DNA of 64,000 bases, taken from contig NW_024881539.1 of assembly GCF_019059575.1 (NCBI RefSeq), positions 1,456,787 to 1,520,786 of the forward strand, in the 5' to 3' direction. Under the pieces are notes generated by a model. That model ran no database searches and was not told the origin of the DNA. It saw nothing but the letters and a program-made list of their open reading frames with translations. Below, in pieces: positions 26,101-35,728 of this stretch. Source of the stretch: Amphibalanus amphitrite. Its lineage: Eukaryota > Arthropoda > Thecostraca > Balanomorpha > Balanidae. Each line of letters begins with the position of its first letter. The first letter of the stretch is position 1. A program made the translations under genes and the position numbers.

Positions 26101-29100
26101 AAGGGAAAGGGGGAAGAAGTGACCTGAAGGTTTGGGGGAGGAGGATGGGACAGAACGAGCAATTAGTCACCACCGCCGGGCGTCCGAACCCCTCCCCTGA
26201 CCCCGCCCCGTGCCGTTCTCGCCGTGCACGGCTGCGACCCTGGGCGGCGCGCCGCCCAGGGTCGCGCGTCGTTCCCGCCGCGGCGGGAACGTCGCGCACG
26301 GCACGCCACGGCGGCACGCCAGCTGCCGTGCTCGGCCGTAGCCGGGCCGTGCCGACCACCAGTCGGTCCCGATACGGACAGTCGGGAGGTGGTGAACTTT
26401 TGTGACCGACTGAAACGGCTCTGGCCGGTGAAAATAGCGAGGATCGTTCGAACACGATAGACTCCTGTGTTTCGGTGCTGGGAAACGTGTGAAGTGGACG
26501 TAGTAGTAGGACATGTGTGCAAGCCATTATTAGTTCGCAGGTGTTGAGATGTGTATTCAGGTTTTTCATACAAGGAAGAAAGATGTGTAGTTGAAATTAA
26601 ATAAAATACAAAATAAGCAAGATTGATTGGCTATAATAATAAAACAATTAATTAAAGCAGTACAAATAAGCAGCTGAACAAAACTGTGAGGGTTCTCGTA
26701 TGAGGCCACGTCGAGTGTTGGAAGCGGCGTTATTGAACGATCTGCATTTAGCTACGTGGTGAAAATTTCGTCAGACTCGCGTAACCCTCGTTATCCGAGT
26801 GTCGATATGGCAATCATCTGCATGTTCCATCGCAGGAGTTCATCCTCGTCTTCGTCATCGTCAGCAGACGAGGAGTCCGTTCAACTTCAGGTAAGAAACT
26901 GACCCCGGAAACAAAGGAAAGGCGGTTCAGCTGGAGAGCACTAAGGGTTACACCATTTCGGTCATAATTTGTGTGTGATAAACAATACATCATGACCAGT
27001 CATTGCGCTAAAATATGAAAATGAGGCAAGGAAGTCTTCACGATACCATATAGCGTCTACGACGTTAACGAAAGTTTTATCAAGGACAGATGCATACGTG
27101 TAGTTATGCCATGGTCAAAGTACACATTTGAATATGCGTTTTAAAAGACATTTTCAGAGTTTTTGATAAACCATGAGAACGTTATATGGTAGCCTAACAG
27201 TTATTTGGTAATGTTGATTATTCCGGATAATTAATATTTGCAATTCATATTTGCATATAGGTAAGTGAGCTTAGTCCATGTTATCTCAGAAACCACTAAC
27301 AATCAACAGTCTGAAGTACGAGCGTGTCTGCAACATTTATCAGATTGGTGTTCTCAAAGACACGAGTTTTATTCCATGTCCCTGCAAGTGGCACCGTCAG
27401 GTAATCTGCTGAAAGCCCCTCCACTCCACTCCAGCTCATGCTACATGGCCTGTGACTTTGGCTTAGTATCGGGGGCTTCGGATGACGACCCAACTCACTT
27501 CGGCAATGAATCCCGTGAAGGCACCTTTCAAGCACACCGCACGATGACGTAAGTCGCCTGGTATCAGCTTTTAATTGACAAACTGATTCAACAAACATCT
27601 ATGGAAACATCTATTTAGGTACACCCACATGTCCTCACTACAGTGAAGATGTGAGGGCAATTGGCAGTCCAAGATATCACTTCTCTAAAGACGTAGAGTT
27701 TCGTCCCAGCGATGCACGATGTGACGCACTACAGGGTGGGGCAGCATAATCGGGAATGCTTTTTGGGCTCTGGTCATGAGTAGGCATGGCATTATTTTGA
27801 TAAATTATATCATGGCAATGAAACGCCCAAAAGTTGTGCATCATCTGACATGACTACATCCATGAGCATGCAACTTCCTGGAAAAGAGCAGCAAAATAGT
27901 TCGACGGTGCTCCAAGTGCTTTGCGCGCGCCCATAGACACTAATGTTAAACGAGTAAAACAAGAACATTTTGTTTAAAACAATGCCATTCCACGTAAAGG
28001 TTGCTGGACAGGTCAACGTGTTATCACGGACGATAAGGATTGTGTGGGGATACTTAGGACAAAAAGTTAACGTAATCGTCGTAAAATAACTCTTAGCAGA
28101 GGACATACAAGATGACTCACTTGAATATAAGGAAGAAGCTCTTGAGCATATTAAAAAGAAACAATGTTCAAAACTTCAGCGACCAAAAATCTTATCACCG
28201 ACTGGAATACGATAAAAAAGAATGGCATGCCATATAGGGGATTGTATCGAGAATATTGCAGCGGTCATGCAAAGTAAACATCCTGTTGAGGTGATGGACC
28301 TATGGGTGGTCTTCAAGGGAGGTGCACGTGGTGCACCCTACTTCATCGAGCCCGGATAAAACGAGCACCTCTGGTAAATACATCCACACTCTGGCAGACT
28401 CACGTGGAGTCGTCGGAAGAGAGGATCACTGACGGTCCAGATCACGTCTTACGAGGACTCTGTCCGTGCTGGTACTGCAGTGAGGACGACATGTTATTGT
28501 GTAGGGCACCTCCACCTGAGATGAACCAAAAACTTCTGGTCCTTCAACTCCGCCGATTTAAATCCGACCAAATTCTTTATATGGAGCGTTTTTTGGTAGA
28601 AGTTTAATGAACAACTTACCATCAGTAAAAACGGTCTTCAGTGCAAGGTACGAAGCTGATGGGCGATCATGGACAAGCAGGAGGCTGCACGTGCATGCGC
28701 GTGCTTTTGGACCCGCCTTGAGAAGGTCATCGACGCGAAGGGCGGTCAAATAGGATGAGGGATAGGTAAAAGGTGACCGATTGATGGGATGTTGTTAAAA
28801 TAGTGCTTGGAGCTATATTTTTAAATTCATGACCAAATAATCCCGTTTGATATTTATTCCCGATTATGCTGCCCCACCCTTATATCCCCGATCTTAATGA
28901 AGGTTAAACTCACTTTAAGGTTCATTCACAAGTTTGGTGACAATGGAAATATATGTGGGTTTAAGTTGTTAAACCGAGCAAGGCACATCTCACGCAGTCA
29001 TTTTTGCTATTTAAAACACCTGAACATTCAATTCATGGGCATATTTTGCATAAGAAAAGAAAGGTATATTACATAAATGTAGAAATATCACACGTCTTCG

Positions 29101-29876
29101 CTGTTCAACCCATCAGGAACATATCGATTCTCACTAGATATGCACAATTCATTATTTTTCTAGCAAGTCATTCTTCCATATAGTCTCAGCTGGTGCTCGA
29201 TATGCCATTTTGTCTTACAAAGTAGCCCTCTCGACAGCCATTTCAGCATCCAAGCAAGCGTGAAGTGTCAGCATTGCTCTTGGACCGTGGAGTCGCACCT
29301 CTGATTTACTTTCTGCCAAACGGCTGGCTGAGAAACTCTACCGAGAAATTTCATCAGCATAAAATCTCATGTCACTTTCCACTTGATTACCATGATTGAT
29401 GATAAGTAGTCTAAAAAATATTATATGAAAGCCCAGGGTGAAATCTAGCACGAATCCGTCCTTATCACAGTGACGCATGAAAACATAAAATACAAATTGC
29501 ATCGCTGCGTGTGTAAGGTTTTGAACGATAAAGTTATTTGTATTTAAGTACCAATTAGCATTATGAAAGAGTCATTCTGTTTTTGATGATTCCCTGTTGG
29601 TAATTTGCATAGTCATTGAGGCATATTTTCATAAATCGCAGAAGTACATAAAGATGCCTATCTTCTGTTCCGCCGAGTCGAGATTGGTGACTGCAACGCA
29701 GTACACCAAACGAGCACCAGAGAAACATGCGGCACAGCATTCACGTATCCAAATCCAGTGTGGCTCTATGCTACGTGTTCGCGTGATAGAGGCTAGAGGC
29801 CAAGCGTCAGCTGATATTTATTTTATTTTACTATGACTTGACTATTATTTCTTCTTTCAGCGACACTCACTTCTGA
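20166..29876 (+). CDS. Spliced host gene, predicted 157 aa, function unknown
   Basis: Coding exons: 20166-20229, 22362-22496, 27290-27548, 29861-29876. The first begins at ATG 20166 (an in-frame TAG lies just upstream), reads MTRQACYTAQLLPPEGATPV and ends at GAAG|GTGAGT. The second reads DDLAATLVIGGGTTISELQD onward to YVKYRLPN and ends at a GTGAGA donor. The third reads TTNNQQSEVRACLQHLSDWC through to GTFQAHRTM and ends at GATGAC|GTAAGT. The last exon follows the strong acceptor TATTTCTTCTTTCAG and adds TDTHF before TGA. Phases 1, 1 and 2 match at every junction with no stop. No signal peptide, membrane segment or known domain is seen. The second exon could instead read through to TGA at 22568. 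The third exon has another open frame (KPLTINSLKYERV onward) with a weaker donor. Confidence 0.5.
20270..20357. repeat. (GTCC/GTCT)n tetranucleotide microsatellite
   Basis: About 22 units of GTCY immediately downstream of the exon-2 donor, with a short satellite of the same words at 20440-20483. ORFs reading SVCLSVRPS here are artefacts of the repeat. Confidence 0.9.
20773..21654. mobile_element. TTAA-flanked element F, nested in E
   Basis: Perfect 20-bp terminal inverted repeat TTAACCCTATTAGTGGCAGG, including TTAA. Just inside the right end the same CTGCCACTAATA block is duplicated (21608-21619 and 21636-21647). Subterminal folds are present. GAAAATCGGCCGGT lies about 100 bp from the right end. 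Confidence 0.85.
20932..21325. mobile_element. hAT-like MITE fragments inside F
   Basis: CCAGGGGCGGCTCCAGAG at 20932 and TAGGCGGATCCAGGCG at about 21100, with inverse TGTATCCGCCTATGA at about 21307, resemble hAT MITE ends such as the one at 2487. I could not find target duplications, so the limits are approximate and there may be two fragments. Confidence 0.4.
22695..22868. mobile_element. 174-bp foldback MITE
   Basis: TGTTTCACGGCACGGCACTA at 22695 pairs with the inverse TGTTTCACGGCACGACACTA at 22868. The complementarity continues for about 70 bp (ATCGCGGTATTGAGTTTCC versus ATCGCGGTGCTGAGTTCC), so almost the whole element folds. It lies in the intron after the 22362 exon. No clear target duplication. 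Confidence 0.75.
23457..24290. mobile_element. TTAA element G, right end missing
   Basis: Left end TTAACCCTCGTATGTTTAGG with fold GGGGGTCGGATGGACCCC; the matching inner right fold GGGGTCCAACCGACCCCCC is at about 24253-24280. The final CCC-TTAA inverted end is absent: a C homopolymer, a (CA)n run (24289-24304) and GTTAGAC repeats follow. TGACCT words are dense, with four in tandem at 23981-24000. Confidence 0.65.
24313..25142 (-). pseudogene. Degenerate ORF of an uncharacterised arthropod-type family
   Basis: Minus strand. A start-proximal piece (from ATG at 25142) reads MVSPSDDLLGSKFPVAAEHL, then a G homopolymer and about 185 bp interrupt it. The main piece, from about 24892, reads ETVREAANRTLEKVEEFWAR, RIPTQ, then NEDAFKKRLENIFDIAQGDA and IPEDRAFLLAQREPGRRDRM, then a Lys/Arg/Glu-rich and Ser-rich tail ending TVITPQLSANV. 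I recognise the order DDLLGSKFP, (T)VREA, FW-ARIPT, LFDIA-DA, FLLAQREPGR from recurrent unnamed arthropod proteins, and have no function for it. A possible AG acceptor (CCTCTAG) precedes ETVREA, so a small intron cannot be excluded. The 3' end is cut at repeats. It lies wholly inside the 23312-25373 element. Confidence 0.5.
25382..26232. other. Intron sequence, nothing recognised
   Basis: AT-rich then pyrimidine/purine-rich. A strong acceptor-like TTTTTCTTTCAG at 25866 leads into stops in two frames at once and no clear donor. Confidence 0.4.
26234..26291. repeat. Two adjacent perfect GC palindromes
   Basis: A 32-bp perfect palindrome at 26234-26265 (GCGACCCTGGGCGGCG and its exact inverse) and a 22-bp one at 26270-26291 (CGTTCCCGCCG and its inverse), 4 bp apart, in a CpG-rich patch of 26160-26400. 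They could extrude cruciforms. Confidence 0.85.
26836..26890 (+). other. 55-nt cassette exon candidate
   Basis: Acceptor TGTTCCATCGCAG and strong donor CTTCAG|GTAAGA flank 55 nt that are open in all three frames. One frame gives nine serines then ADEESVQLQ and would continue in phase into KPLTINSLKYERV of the 27290 exon. Inclusion in the main model (phase 1) shifts the frame and meets TAA soon after the next junction. It could be a poison exon, a frame-switching exon, or belong to another transcript. Confidence 0.4.
27732..28880 (+). mobile_element. Dead Tc1/mariner element
   Basis: Inverted ends CAGGGTGGGGCAGCATAATC on the left and, read inward, AGGGTGGGGCAGCATAATCG on the right, with TA outside each (27730-27731, 28881-28882); one terminal base appears lost on the right. 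The interior encodes remnants of a transposase: a VFKGGARGAPYFIEPG-like stretch at about 28310-28360 and FNSADLNPTKFFIW at 28543-28584, the equivalent of the SPDLNP-DFFLW signature that includes a catalytic Asp. Stops and frame breaks throughout make it inactive. It lies in the last intron of the 19.6-kb gene. Confidence 0.85.
28883..29860. other. Last intron, nothing firm
   Basis: A frame at 29642-29836 starting after a possible acceptor (ATAAATCGCAG) reads KYIKMPIFCSAESRL onward. It ends in TGA without a donor and does not connect in phase, so I leave it as intron. Confidence 0.35.
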
Positions 29877-30080
29877 AAGATGAACGAGCGCTTACTTCGG
29901 ATGTGACTCCGTAACAACAACGTAAATGAATGTATACGTATTACGCGCTACGTAGCATATCTCAGTCAAGTAGAGAGGAGACGATATGATTTGAACAACT
30001 TCATTTAAATCTATTTCATTCAATAATTTCAAAGGCTATTTGAGTGAGATCAGACAGAATAAATAGCCCGTGTTCTTTTA
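29861..30080 (+). other. Terminal exon and 3' UTR with poly(A) signal
   Basis: Follows acceptor TTATTTCTTCTTTCAG. The stop TGA is at 29874-29876 and AATAAA is at 30058-30063, about 180 bp downstream. The cleavage site is inferred at about 30075-30085. Confidence 0.45.
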
Positions 30081-30977
30081 AAGACGTCCATGCAATTGCT
30101 ATTCTTGCTTCTTTATACAATAGTCAATTTTTTCGTCGCCCACAAAAATAGCTGCACATTACACAATGAGAGCATAGCGTGACTCACGGGATAGTTGCAG
30201 CTACTTTCGATATTTTCTTAGGAATAGCACCGATCACGCAATGGTAGGTACAAACACGCCGATGTTTTTTTGGACAATTAACGGAGTTCCTGAATAGCAC
30301 TTTTTCGGATAAATGTATGGTTACAGACGTTGATTGCAGTCAAGTGTTGCTGATGCCATCGGACAAAAAAAAAAGAACGAAAGAAAATGAAGTGTCTCTC
30401 AGGGCTTCGTATTACATATTGATCAGCAATATGAAAACGATTTGATTTGATTTATTATTATTATTTTTGCAGGCCGTTACAGATTGTTAAATGGTGAACA
30501 CACGCACGGCATAGCTTTTTTTGAACCAAAAGTTCTGATACACACCACGGTGATAGGTACATGTTTGCTTAAAGTTGCAAAAAAAGTCAAGTCGATGATC
30601 TGAATGCTTATATGACACAAAGTGGTAATACTTTTACATATTGTACGCCAGACTCTGATTCGCACTGTCTGGATATATTGGTTGGATCGCTCTGGACTCT
30701 GGTTCCCATTATTGAATGGACAGCAATATTTTACTGGGTCAAACCATTCTAGAATCGGGTATAACCGATGGTGCTCATTTCCTTATCGTTCGGATATAAT
30801 TCATTTCTACATAGCCTAATCCGTCGCGGTCTATTTGCAATGCGTCCGAATCGTCTCCCTTTGCGTGTCACCCAATTCCGACCACATTTAGGATATCGAT
30901 CCATCGTGGCCGGTTCGCGTCACTCGAGGGGAAAGGCCGACGGTCATGCTCGGGGACCACCCAATGCTGCTACCCTG
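30081..30977. other. Intergenic, nothing recognised
   Basis: AT-rich; no splice-supported exon and no repeat structure seen. Confidence 0.45.
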
Positions 30978-30984
30978 CACTGAA

Positions 30985-31352
30985 AACTTTTTTACCATTT
31001 CCTGAAGGGTAAACCCGCCATAGCATGGTAGCTTGACACACAGACGTTTTTTACCACCTTCCAGATGGTAAATTTTACTCTTTCATGAAGAGTCAACTCG
31101 CCAGGCAGGGGTAACATGACACACAGACGTTTTTTACCATCTTCTGAATGGTAAACTCTTTTGATTTACTCTTGTCTAGAGTGTAACATTTTTTGGGTTA
31201 CACTCTTTGAAAGGGTAAATCTTTAACGGAACCCTTTTCTAGGGAGTAACGCATCATCTACTCTGTGCTTTACCCTCCTACAGAGAGTATATTCTTCTGG
31301 CCTACCCTTTGTCACATGGTAATGTTTACTCTTTCCTTTAGTGTAAACCCCC
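30985..31352. repeat. Array of about ten short imperfect hairpins, partly 83-bp tandem
   Basis: Units such as TTTACCACCTTCCAGATGGTAAA, shortened here as TTTACC...GGTAAA, recur about every 25-45 bp. TGACACACAGACGTTTTTTACC occurs at 31034 and 31117, an 83-bp period. Inner bases vary while the TTTAC/GTAAA arms pair, so the folding potential seems kept. Confidence 0.6.
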
Positions 31353-31903
31353 CAGAGGATGGTAACAGACTCAGACGCTTCCTTCAGAAGCTTCACGAAG
31401 CTTCTGTTAACCGGAGCTCACCAACTAAAAAAAAAAATGCTTCAAGAGCAACAATGTATATTTGGCTTCCGTACAAACAATACGAGGGGCACACCAGCCA
31501 TGAACATTGTGAGACTCTTCACTTATTCATACGAATTTAACAAAGCGTTCATCAATGCACAAGCGATAAATAAACACCACGATACAACTTGAATGCAATT
31601 TGAATATGAAAACCTACAAGACATTCAGCGCCCTCATATTGGATAAGGCACAGCGCACAATATTTGAAGTGAGCGACGGCGTTCCTGAGTGGTCGCCCGT
31701 CTGCGTGAGATAATGAGACTGGATCACTACAGTACAAGTCTTTTTTCAAAGTCACCAACAAAATGCATAAACTTGTAGCATCACAACAAAATTAATGTAC
31801 GTACTCACAACACTAGGCCACGTGGCCGTGCACGGGGTCCTGTTAACCAGGTCAAATTAGCACCACTCAACGGCACGCAATGCTCTAGCACATCGGTACT
31901 TAC
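31353..31903. other. Interior of element H, no supported exon
   Basis: Minus-strand acceptors after T-runs exist (for example at about 31430) but lead to immediate stops. Confidence 0.35.
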
Positions 31904-32024
31904 AATAAAATGTCCATAGAGGCTCTATAGGCGATGAACAGCACACAATCACAATCACCAACGGCCACGCCGCGCGGCACCGACACTGCTCACATCCGCT
32001 CTCGGAGACCAACGGCCGAAAACT
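31904..32024 (-). other. Candidate first exon of a minus-strand gene
   Basis: On the minus strand an initiator TCAGTTTT (A at 32024) lies about 50-60 bp below two CCAAT boxes (32073-32077 and 32081-32085). The exon runs to ATGGACATTTTATT followed by a consensus donor GTAAGTACC, with the ATG at 31917-31915 giving MDIL and two bases of a next codon. The next exon was not found with confidence; an acceptor at about 31700 would add a 20-odd-residue tail. It lies inside element H, so it may be an element promoter. Confidence 0.35.
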
Positions 32025-32072
32025 GACAGATGCGCGCGGCCTTCAAACCGCAAACGGCCGATCTCGTTTCTG

Positions 32073-32085
32073 ATTGGCTGATTGG
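32073..32085 (-). promoter_or_regulatory. Twin CCAAT boxes
   Basis: CCAATCAGCCAATCAG on the minus strand, at a typical distance upstream of the TCAGTT initiator at 32021-32026. Confidence 0.45.
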
Positions 32086-32558
32086 TTCCATTTCAAATAT
32101 CATCTTCACGAGGGTAAACAAGATCCACGCATGAAACGACTATCTGTACACGAGTCACGATACCCAGAAGGAAAGAGTTTTCATGATGTTCTGGATCGCG
32201 AGAGTAATATTGATATTTACATGGTAATTATACTCTTCGCTGGAGAATAAGTTCATATTAACCACGTACCGTTACTATGCACATAATGGTATCAGCGAGT
32301 TACCCTTTCAATATACTCTTATCTTGGGGGTTTGATGAAAATGAACCCTCCAGGAGGTCGTAAAAAAAGTTTTGAGTGGCTGGCATCACTTTAGCCATGG
32401 GAAGCGAAGACTGAAGAGCTCGGAGAACTTGTGCAGTGTGTACCCGGCCTGTGCGAACGGCAAATGTATGAAAGGAATTCGCTGGTCGTTAGCGCTAGGT
32501 GCCGAAGAGTATTCACAGGTGGTTTCTCATCCAACTAAAGCTTCTTAGATTCTCCGCT

Positions 32559-32715
32559 GTGGCGCTCAGGTCAGTTTTGCTCTACTAGCGCCCTCATCAC
32601 TGTGGAGATATCCCTAACTAAAGCGCCTCCCTACCGCCGCCCTGGCGCTCATAGACGGCGGACCTCGGAACCAAAGCTGCTCGTTCCCACCGCCTGTGGC
32701 GCTACTGTCAGCCGG
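32559..32715. promoter_or_regulatory. Cluster of CTCF-like GGCGCT words
   Basis: TGTGGCGCTCA, GAGGGCGCTAG (minus strand), AGGCGCTTTAG (minus strand), CTGGCGCTCAT and TGTGGCGCTAC occur within about 160 bp. GNGGGCGCTA/TGGCGCTA is close to the insect CTCF core. It lies between the minus-strand exon at 31.9 kb and the plus-strand first exon ending at 32895. Confidence 0.3.
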
Positions 32716-32759
32716 CGAGGGCTGGGAGAGGGTCGGACGGAATCAGCTGACAGTGAAGC

Positions 32760-32895
32760 GGTGAGGGCCGCAGTTGTGTGGAGAGTGTTAGTAGCGTGTT
32801 GAGTGTTAGACGGACGGCGGTCCATAAGGGCAGTGTACGGCCGTGTTCGGGAGGATTAAACCGACCACCGGGAGAAGACCTTCTGCCAGAGCCAG
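32760..32895 (+). other. Candidate non-coding first exon, plus strand
   Basis: A GC-rich leader ends at GCCAGAGCCAG followed by GTAGGT. No ATG frame reaches the donor. The start is not fixed: no clear initiator. It could splice to the terminal-exon candidate at 35729. Confidence 0.3.
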
Positions 32896-33986
32896 GTAGG
32901 TCCCACGCTGAACTGTAATGACTGGTTGGTATGTGTTGTGTTCGTTTAAACCTACATGAATGACAGTTCATGTCATGAAGGAACATGACAGACGGTTCAT
33001 GTCATGTCATGTTGTATTGATGTGGCTATTGGCGCGCTCTGTTTGACAAGTCCATGCGTGCTTGAGTCTCTTATCGCCGAATAAGAACCCTACGTTTTCA
33101 ATCAGAAAGTGATATATGCCGCCCTTTACAGTTCTCGCGATTCATTTTCCGAATGATTATGACTTACCCTAACATGTTGCGTATCATGCATTGTTAGGGT
33201 TTGATTCCGGCAGTTTAGTTGCAAGCACAGGCGATTGAGCGTCTCAATCGCAAAGGGCATTTAACCGTCTTGAGGAAATAGATGGTTTGAGCTTGGACAT
33301 TTGCTCCCCCCCCTTTTTACCCATCGCTCATGCTACTGCAGCGCTGGCTAGTGTTACTTCGCTAAAGTAACGCCCCCAACGGGCTTTTCTATATTGAACT
33401 GCGCGTGAGGTCTGTTAAGGGCCCGTCAAAGTGATCGGTTTGTAAACGATTGATGAAAATACATGGGAACGAAGATAAATGTCCTCCCTCCGATGGAGAA
33501 AAGGCTACGCTATAGTGTCGAGTGGTCAAACAAGCTTTACGTGCTGGCCTCCATCTGCCTTACTTAGCCCTCGGCTGCCATATGAGATGTGGGGAAGGTG
33601 CGCCTCTCAGCTCAGCCATTGAACTTCCAGACTCACTTTTTTGTGTCTGATTCGTATAAAGAAGGCTCGCGGACTAATTAAGGGCATCGCTGCCCGCTCC
33701 TCATCCACCATATCTCTTGTGATTTGTAAACTCCGGCGAACATACGGTGGATTGGCAGGTGAAACAAGTCTGCGCCTGAAAGACCAAAGGTCATGTTTTG
33801 AAGACATCTCCCGATGTTCCAATGAAGGCGGCACGCACTTACTTGAACCTTTAAGCTCCAAAAAGTGCCGAGGACTTCCTCTGACCAGAGAGGATCTTTT
33901 ATACCTACCAGTCCATGCCAGGGTATGTTATCTCCCTGTCCCCTGGTTAAAGCCATGTGAGACGCTGCTGCATGAATTCGTGTAGG
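32896..33986. other. Putative intron, nothing recognised
   Basis: Mixed-composition DNA. Two overlapping ORFs at 33641-34001 on opposite strands; neither has recognisable domains. Confidence 0.35.
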
Positions 33987-34189
33987 TAGACCCGGTCTCA
34001 CGGGTGGAGAATGTTTGAAAAAGTTACCCCGGCCGGCGACCGAAAGTCAGAAAGACGATGATGCTCAAATATTTGTCAACGGTTATCAACAAAGCCCTAT
34101 TCTGTGGCATAGAATAATGGATGTCTGCGTACGTTTTTAGGGAAAACTGCTGCACGCAGGTGCGGAAGATTTCGTAATTGTAACAACAA

Positions 34190-34711
34190 TTTTGCAACAC
34201 GCCTTAAAATTTCGGACGCATGTCACCTAGTGCTAGGTCAGGTCATCAGGTCAAATTTGCTGGATGATCGTGCTAAAAATGCCATCATGCCCTTTGCAAA
34301 GCTTATTCCGTGGAAGTTGCAACCTTCCCACACAAAACAAAATGTCAAATTTGACCGTTTTGACCCTCTTATTGATTTGAGCTCGCATCTGAAATATTAT
34401 TCGCGACCGAGCCTTAAACGAGTAATCGAATGTTTTGTTTGCAGTGTTTAAGCTCCGTTATGTTCATGAACTGTGAGAAAAGTTGTCGGAGAACGCTAAA
34501 GTCAGAGAACTTTGGCTTTTGTTGATCTATGATGATTTTATAATTGAGCTTGCCTAAAACATGACCAGATTTCTCTGGTCACGTTTGTCGCTCTTTCAAA
34601 CGTCGTTCCGCTTCTCGCCTCGTAGCCCAGTAGCCGAGTTAGAAGGAGTGTGAAAAGCCCACCTCTCGACTCAACGTGCTACGATTAGGCCACCACCCTG
34701 GCGCGGGTTAA
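34190..34711. mobile_element. TTAA element, right end only
   Basis: Ends CCACCACCCTGGCGCGGG-TTAA (TTAA at 34708-34711), the same CGCGGG-TTAA form as other copies. TAGGTCAGGTCATCAGGTCA lies at about 34234. No matching left end, so 5' truncated; the left limit is approximate. Confidence 0.45.
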
Positions 34712-34971
34712 GTTGGAGGAGCCTTGAGCCCCAGCAGCTCGTCCTTCTATCTCACTGATATTACCCTCGTCCTGTCTTGTGATGTTATTACAGTGCCATC
34801 TTACGATAACGGCCCTTAAATATGATTTACTTCTGTTTGATGAAACATGTCGGGCTTCGCGATGAAAAGACTTAAAAACATAGAAGCTCCAAAATGAAAA
34901 TAAAGTAAATTTTCAAGAACTTTTCAAGGTAGATAAGAATAATGAGAGACACTTTTATAGATGGCAGTTTT

Positions 34972-35110
34972 TGTTTGTTTGTTGTTTGTTTATTTAATAA
35001 TCACCAACGGGCTTGCAACCAATGACAGGTGAAGTCGGACAGTAAAATTATAAAAACATACACGAACACACGACACTGACACACCGGATCCCCCGACACT
35101 CACATTTTTT
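34972..35110 (-). mobile_element. 3' tail of a non-LTR retrotransposon
   Basis: On the minus strand, a GTGTCAGTGTCGTGTGTTCG segment leads to GCAAGCCCGTTGGTGATTAT and then an AAATAAACAAACAAC-type tail. Such a pentamer-like A-rich tail is typical of CR1/Jockey-class LINE 3' ends. No coding part remains. Confidence 0.5.
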
Positions 35111-35239
35111 TTTCGTATGGAGACAGCTTTTAGGATTTACAAAAGTGGAAAAAGTTACCCCGGCCGCGCCGGGGTCGGCTGAAAGTTACCCCGGCCACGG
35201 CCGGGGTGGCCGGGGCAGGTTCTCCACCCATGCCCGGTC

Positions 35240-35728
35240 TAAGCTTTCGTCGTCTTATTAGGTACATTGTCGGATATTGTTGAAAGGACACGTTTCAAGT
35301 GGATGCGTAGTTGTTATGGTCGGCTTTTAATTACCTCTTTAGTCTCCTGTCCTTAGTTACATAAATATCGACAGGTAAAGATGGTTATCAGTCTGAGACT
35401 GGTCCATCTTTCCCTGAAACGGCGACGGCAAAAACCGGAGCGTCCGGCGACGTCGCCGGAAGTGAATAATGATCCCGCCCGGTATTTGTGTCTAATATTA
35501 ATTAACAGGCACTCGTTACCTGTAAAAACACGTCATTGAACATCGTTTGTCTTTCTTCCTTTGACGGCTGGAGTCCGATTGGCAGGCATTGACAAGTAGC
35601 CGACGGAGGTGCCGGGTCGTCGGCGATCAATGAGCTCTGCACGATTGTGCAATGTTGAACAGCTGGACATTCTCTCTGGAGTGCCTGTATAGACACGTCC
35701 GGCCGCTGTTTTTCCTCTGTGATTGCAG
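35240..35728. other. Intergenic or intron, nothing recognised
   Basis: No supported feature apart from a good pyrimidine tract (TTTTTCCTCTGTGATTGCAG) at its end. Confidence 0.4.

Larger units (their letters stand above)
30978..32378. mobile_element. Element H with palindrome-array ends
   Basis: CACTGAAAACTTTTTTACC at the left is matched inverted by CACTCAAAACTTTTTTTACG at the right. The left end then contains a run of short palindromic units, each TTTACY...RGTAAA, and the right end (32212-32350) holds a degenerate series of the same words. I could not identify a target duplication. Transposase not seen; class unknown. Confidence 0.5.
33989..35239. mobile_element. Composite element I with TA flanks
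   Basis: TA-GACCCGGTCTC..GGGTGGAGAA on the left and, read inward, TA-GACCGGGC..ATGGGTGGAGAA on the right. AAAAAGTTACCCCGGCC follows inside the left end and occurs twice (on the same strand) near the right end. The interior holds a TTAA-element right end (to 34711) and a LINE tail (34972-35110), so it is an old composite. The TA duplication suggests a Tc1/mariner-type mobiliser, weakly. Confidence 0.45.

Noticed and set aside
33607-34001. Minus-strand ORF with a GTAAGT donor at about 33840
   Set aside because: The donor is good but the frame has no recognisable domain, an overlapping opposite-strand ORF exists, and it runs into the end of composite element I.
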